Source: an uncultured Phycisphaerales bacterium
Lineage (GTDB): Bacteria > Planctomycetota > Phycisphaerae > Sedimentisphaerales > Anaerobacaceae
Assembly (NCBI GenBank): GCA_937927975.1
Contig: CALEZT010000164.1
Span: forward strand, 1-6,867
Length of the DNA stretch: 6,867 nt
Reading direction: 5' to 3'
The translations under genes were made by a program, and so were the position numbers. Position 1 is the first letter of the stretch, and the number at the start of each line of letters is the position of its first letter. The notes below the pieces were generated by a model. The model was not told the DNA's origin. It worked only from the letters and a program-made list of their open reading frames with translations, and searched no databases. Shown here in pieces: positions 5,982 through 6,867 of the stretch.

Positions 5982-6003
5982 TTCGCACGCAGCGTGGTGC
6001 GAA
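5982..6003 (+). other. Perfect hairpin at the 5' end of the predicted tex mRNA
   Basis: TTCGCAC (5982-5988) pairs with GTGCGAA (5997-6003) around an eight-base loop. An alternative fold pairs CACGC (5986-5990) with GCGTG (5992-5996), but its one-base loop is strained. The main hairpin begins within a base or two of the predicted transcription start, where such structures commonly protect mRNA from 5'-end decay. It does not cover the ribosome site. It matches no riboswitch class I know. Confidence 0.5.
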
Positions 6004-6024
6004 TGGTGATGACAGGCACAAAGC

Positions 6025-6030
6025 AAAGGA
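6025..6030 (+). promoter_or_regulatory. Ribosome binding site that fixes the TTG start of tex
   Basis: AAAGGA ends seven bases before TTG 6038, a normal spacing. An in-frame TGA at 6032-6034 rules out any start further upstream, and no ATG or GTG occurs in frame before the conserved N-terminal sequence begins, so this site decides the start. Confidence 0.7.
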
Positions 6031-6037
6031 TTGACCG

Positions 6038-6867
6038 TTGAATCAGAACCACGTAGCTCAGATCGCCTCGGAACTGTCCTTGAACCCCCGACAAGTGCTC
6101 GCCACCGCGGAATTGCTCGAAGGCGGCGCGACGGTTCCCTTCATCGCACGATACCGCAAGGAAGTCACCGGCAGCCTGGACGAGGTCGCCATCATGGCCA
6201 TCCGGACCCGGCTGACCCAGCTTGCCGAGCTCGACGCCCGTCGGGAAGCGATCCTCGCCTCCCTCGTGGAACGCGGCCTGCTCACCGACGAACTCAAGGA
6301 CAAGATCCTCCAGGCCCAGACCCAGACCGAGCTGGAGGACATCTACCTGCCCTACCGACCCAAGCGACGCACCAGAGCGACCATCGCGAAGGAAAAGGGC
6401 CTGGAGCCCCTGGCCCAGCTCATTTTCGCCCAGGACCCCGCCACCGACCCGATGGCCGAGGCCGCGGGCTTCGTCAGCGAGGAAAAGGGCGTCGAATCGG
6501 TTGAAGCCGCGATCGCCGGCGCCAAGGACATCATCGCCGAGTGGGTGAACGAGAACCAGACGGCCCGTACCCGCATTCGCGAGCTCTTCCAGACGCAGGG
6601 CCTGTTCCGCACCAAGGTCGTCACAGGCAAAGAGGTCGAAGGCTGCAAGTTCGAGGATTATTTCGAATGGGAGGAACCCGTCGCCAAGGCGCCCTCGCAC
6701 CGGATTCTGGCGATGCGAAGAGGCGCCCGCGAGGAGATTCTGCGGATGCAGGTGGTGGCGCCCGAGGACGAAGCGACGCGAATCCTCGAAGTCCTGTTCA
6801 TCAAGGGCCAATCGCCCTGCTCGACCCTGGTTCACGAGGCGGCGCTCGACGGCTACAAGCGATTGAT
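6038..6867 (+). CDS. tex: Tex-family transcription accessory / S1 RNA-binding protein, N-terminal part (3' end cut by window)
   Basis: The frame is open from TTG 6038 to the window end: 276 complete codons plus two bases, roughly the first third of a family that is usually 700-800 residues. Clear Tex_N hallmarks are AELLEGGATVPFIARYRKE (24-42) with the following TGSLDE, then EDIYLPYRPKRRTRATIAKEKGLEPLA, and later FEDYFEWEEPVAKAPSHRILAMRRG in the linker toward the YqgF-like domain. The YqgF nuclease-like fold, helix-hairpin-helix and S1 RNA-binding domains would lie beyond the window. Tex is a conserved cytoplasmic nucleic-acid-binding protein linked to transcription and, in some bacteria, to toxin gene expression and stress tolerance; its exact biochemical role is not settled. 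It has its own promoter (5946-5974) and leader hairpin, so it is probably transcribed separately from the preceding gene. No frameshift or missing motif is seen in the part present. Confidence 0.95.
   Translation, partial: MNQNHVAQIASELSLNPRQVLATAELLEGGATVPFIARYRKEVTGSLDEVAIMAIRTRLTQLAELDARREAILASLVERGLLTDELKDKILQAQTQTELEDIYLPYRPKRRTRATIAKEKGLEPLAQLIFAQDPATDPMAEAAGFVSEEKGVESVEAAIAGAKDIIAEWVNENQTARTRIRELFQTQGLFRTKVVTGKEVEGCKFEDYFEWEEPVAKAPSHRILAMRRGAREEILRMQVVAPEDEATRILEVLFIKGQSPCSTLVHEAALDGYKRL

Larger units (their letters stand above)
5887..6037. other. Non-coding region between the prepilin-like gene and tex
   Basis: 151 bases containing the tex promoter (5946-5974), a leader hairpin (5982-6003) and the tex ribosome site (6025-6030). 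I see no hairpin with a T-run after the stop at 5886, so the prepilin-like transcript may read into tex or end by another mechanism. Confidence 0.6.

Noticed and set aside
5960..6835. 291-codon minus-strand frame opposite tex
   Set aside because: In-register shadow; the plus strand encodes unmistakable Tex motifs.

Overview
This GC-rich window most likely comes from a bacterium of the PVC superphylum, probably a planctomycete of the Phycisphaerae/Sedimentisphaerales type. That is an inference from four gene styles found together in such genomes: an ECF-type sigma factor with a very large non-sigma C-terminal extension; a secreted beta-helix protein with GGAI/FxxN (Pmp-like) rungs that ends in one dockerin-like calcium loop; a prepilin-type protein with the G^FTLIELLVVL cleavage site and a C-terminal DGHVE motif; and a housekeeping tex gene. 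No rRNA, tRNA, CRISPR array, insertion sequence or phage gene is visible.

All four genes are on the plus strand. (1) 50-2002 encodes the sigma-like protein: regions 2 and 4, then a hydrophobic segment, then about 390 residues I do not recognise. (2) 2032-4590, only 29 bases downstream, encodes a secreted two-module beta-helix protein and is probably co-transcribed with gene 1. Its transcript ends at a hairpin pair closing with a good intrinsic terminator (4641-4682). (3) After a 360-base non-coding stretch containing a strong sigma70-like promoter (4881-4909), 4951-5886 encodes a prepilin-like protein. (4) A second sigma70-like promoter (5946-5974) and a 5'-leader hairpin precede tex, which starts at an unusual TTG (6038) and runs off the window end.

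The most interesting candidate for an undescribed system is the pair of genes 1 and 2: a sigma factor apparently tied to the membrane and carrying a large unknown, possibly extracytoplasmic domain, next to a surface beta-helix protein. The sigma protein could sense something at the envelope and control surface-protein synthesis without a separate anti-sigma factor. This is only a hypothesis. Also notable are a cysteine ladder along the beta-helix, and symmetric elements lying exactly in the 17-bp spacers of both promoters. The rest looks like ordinary planctomycete chromosome; I see no defence, toxin or mobile system.
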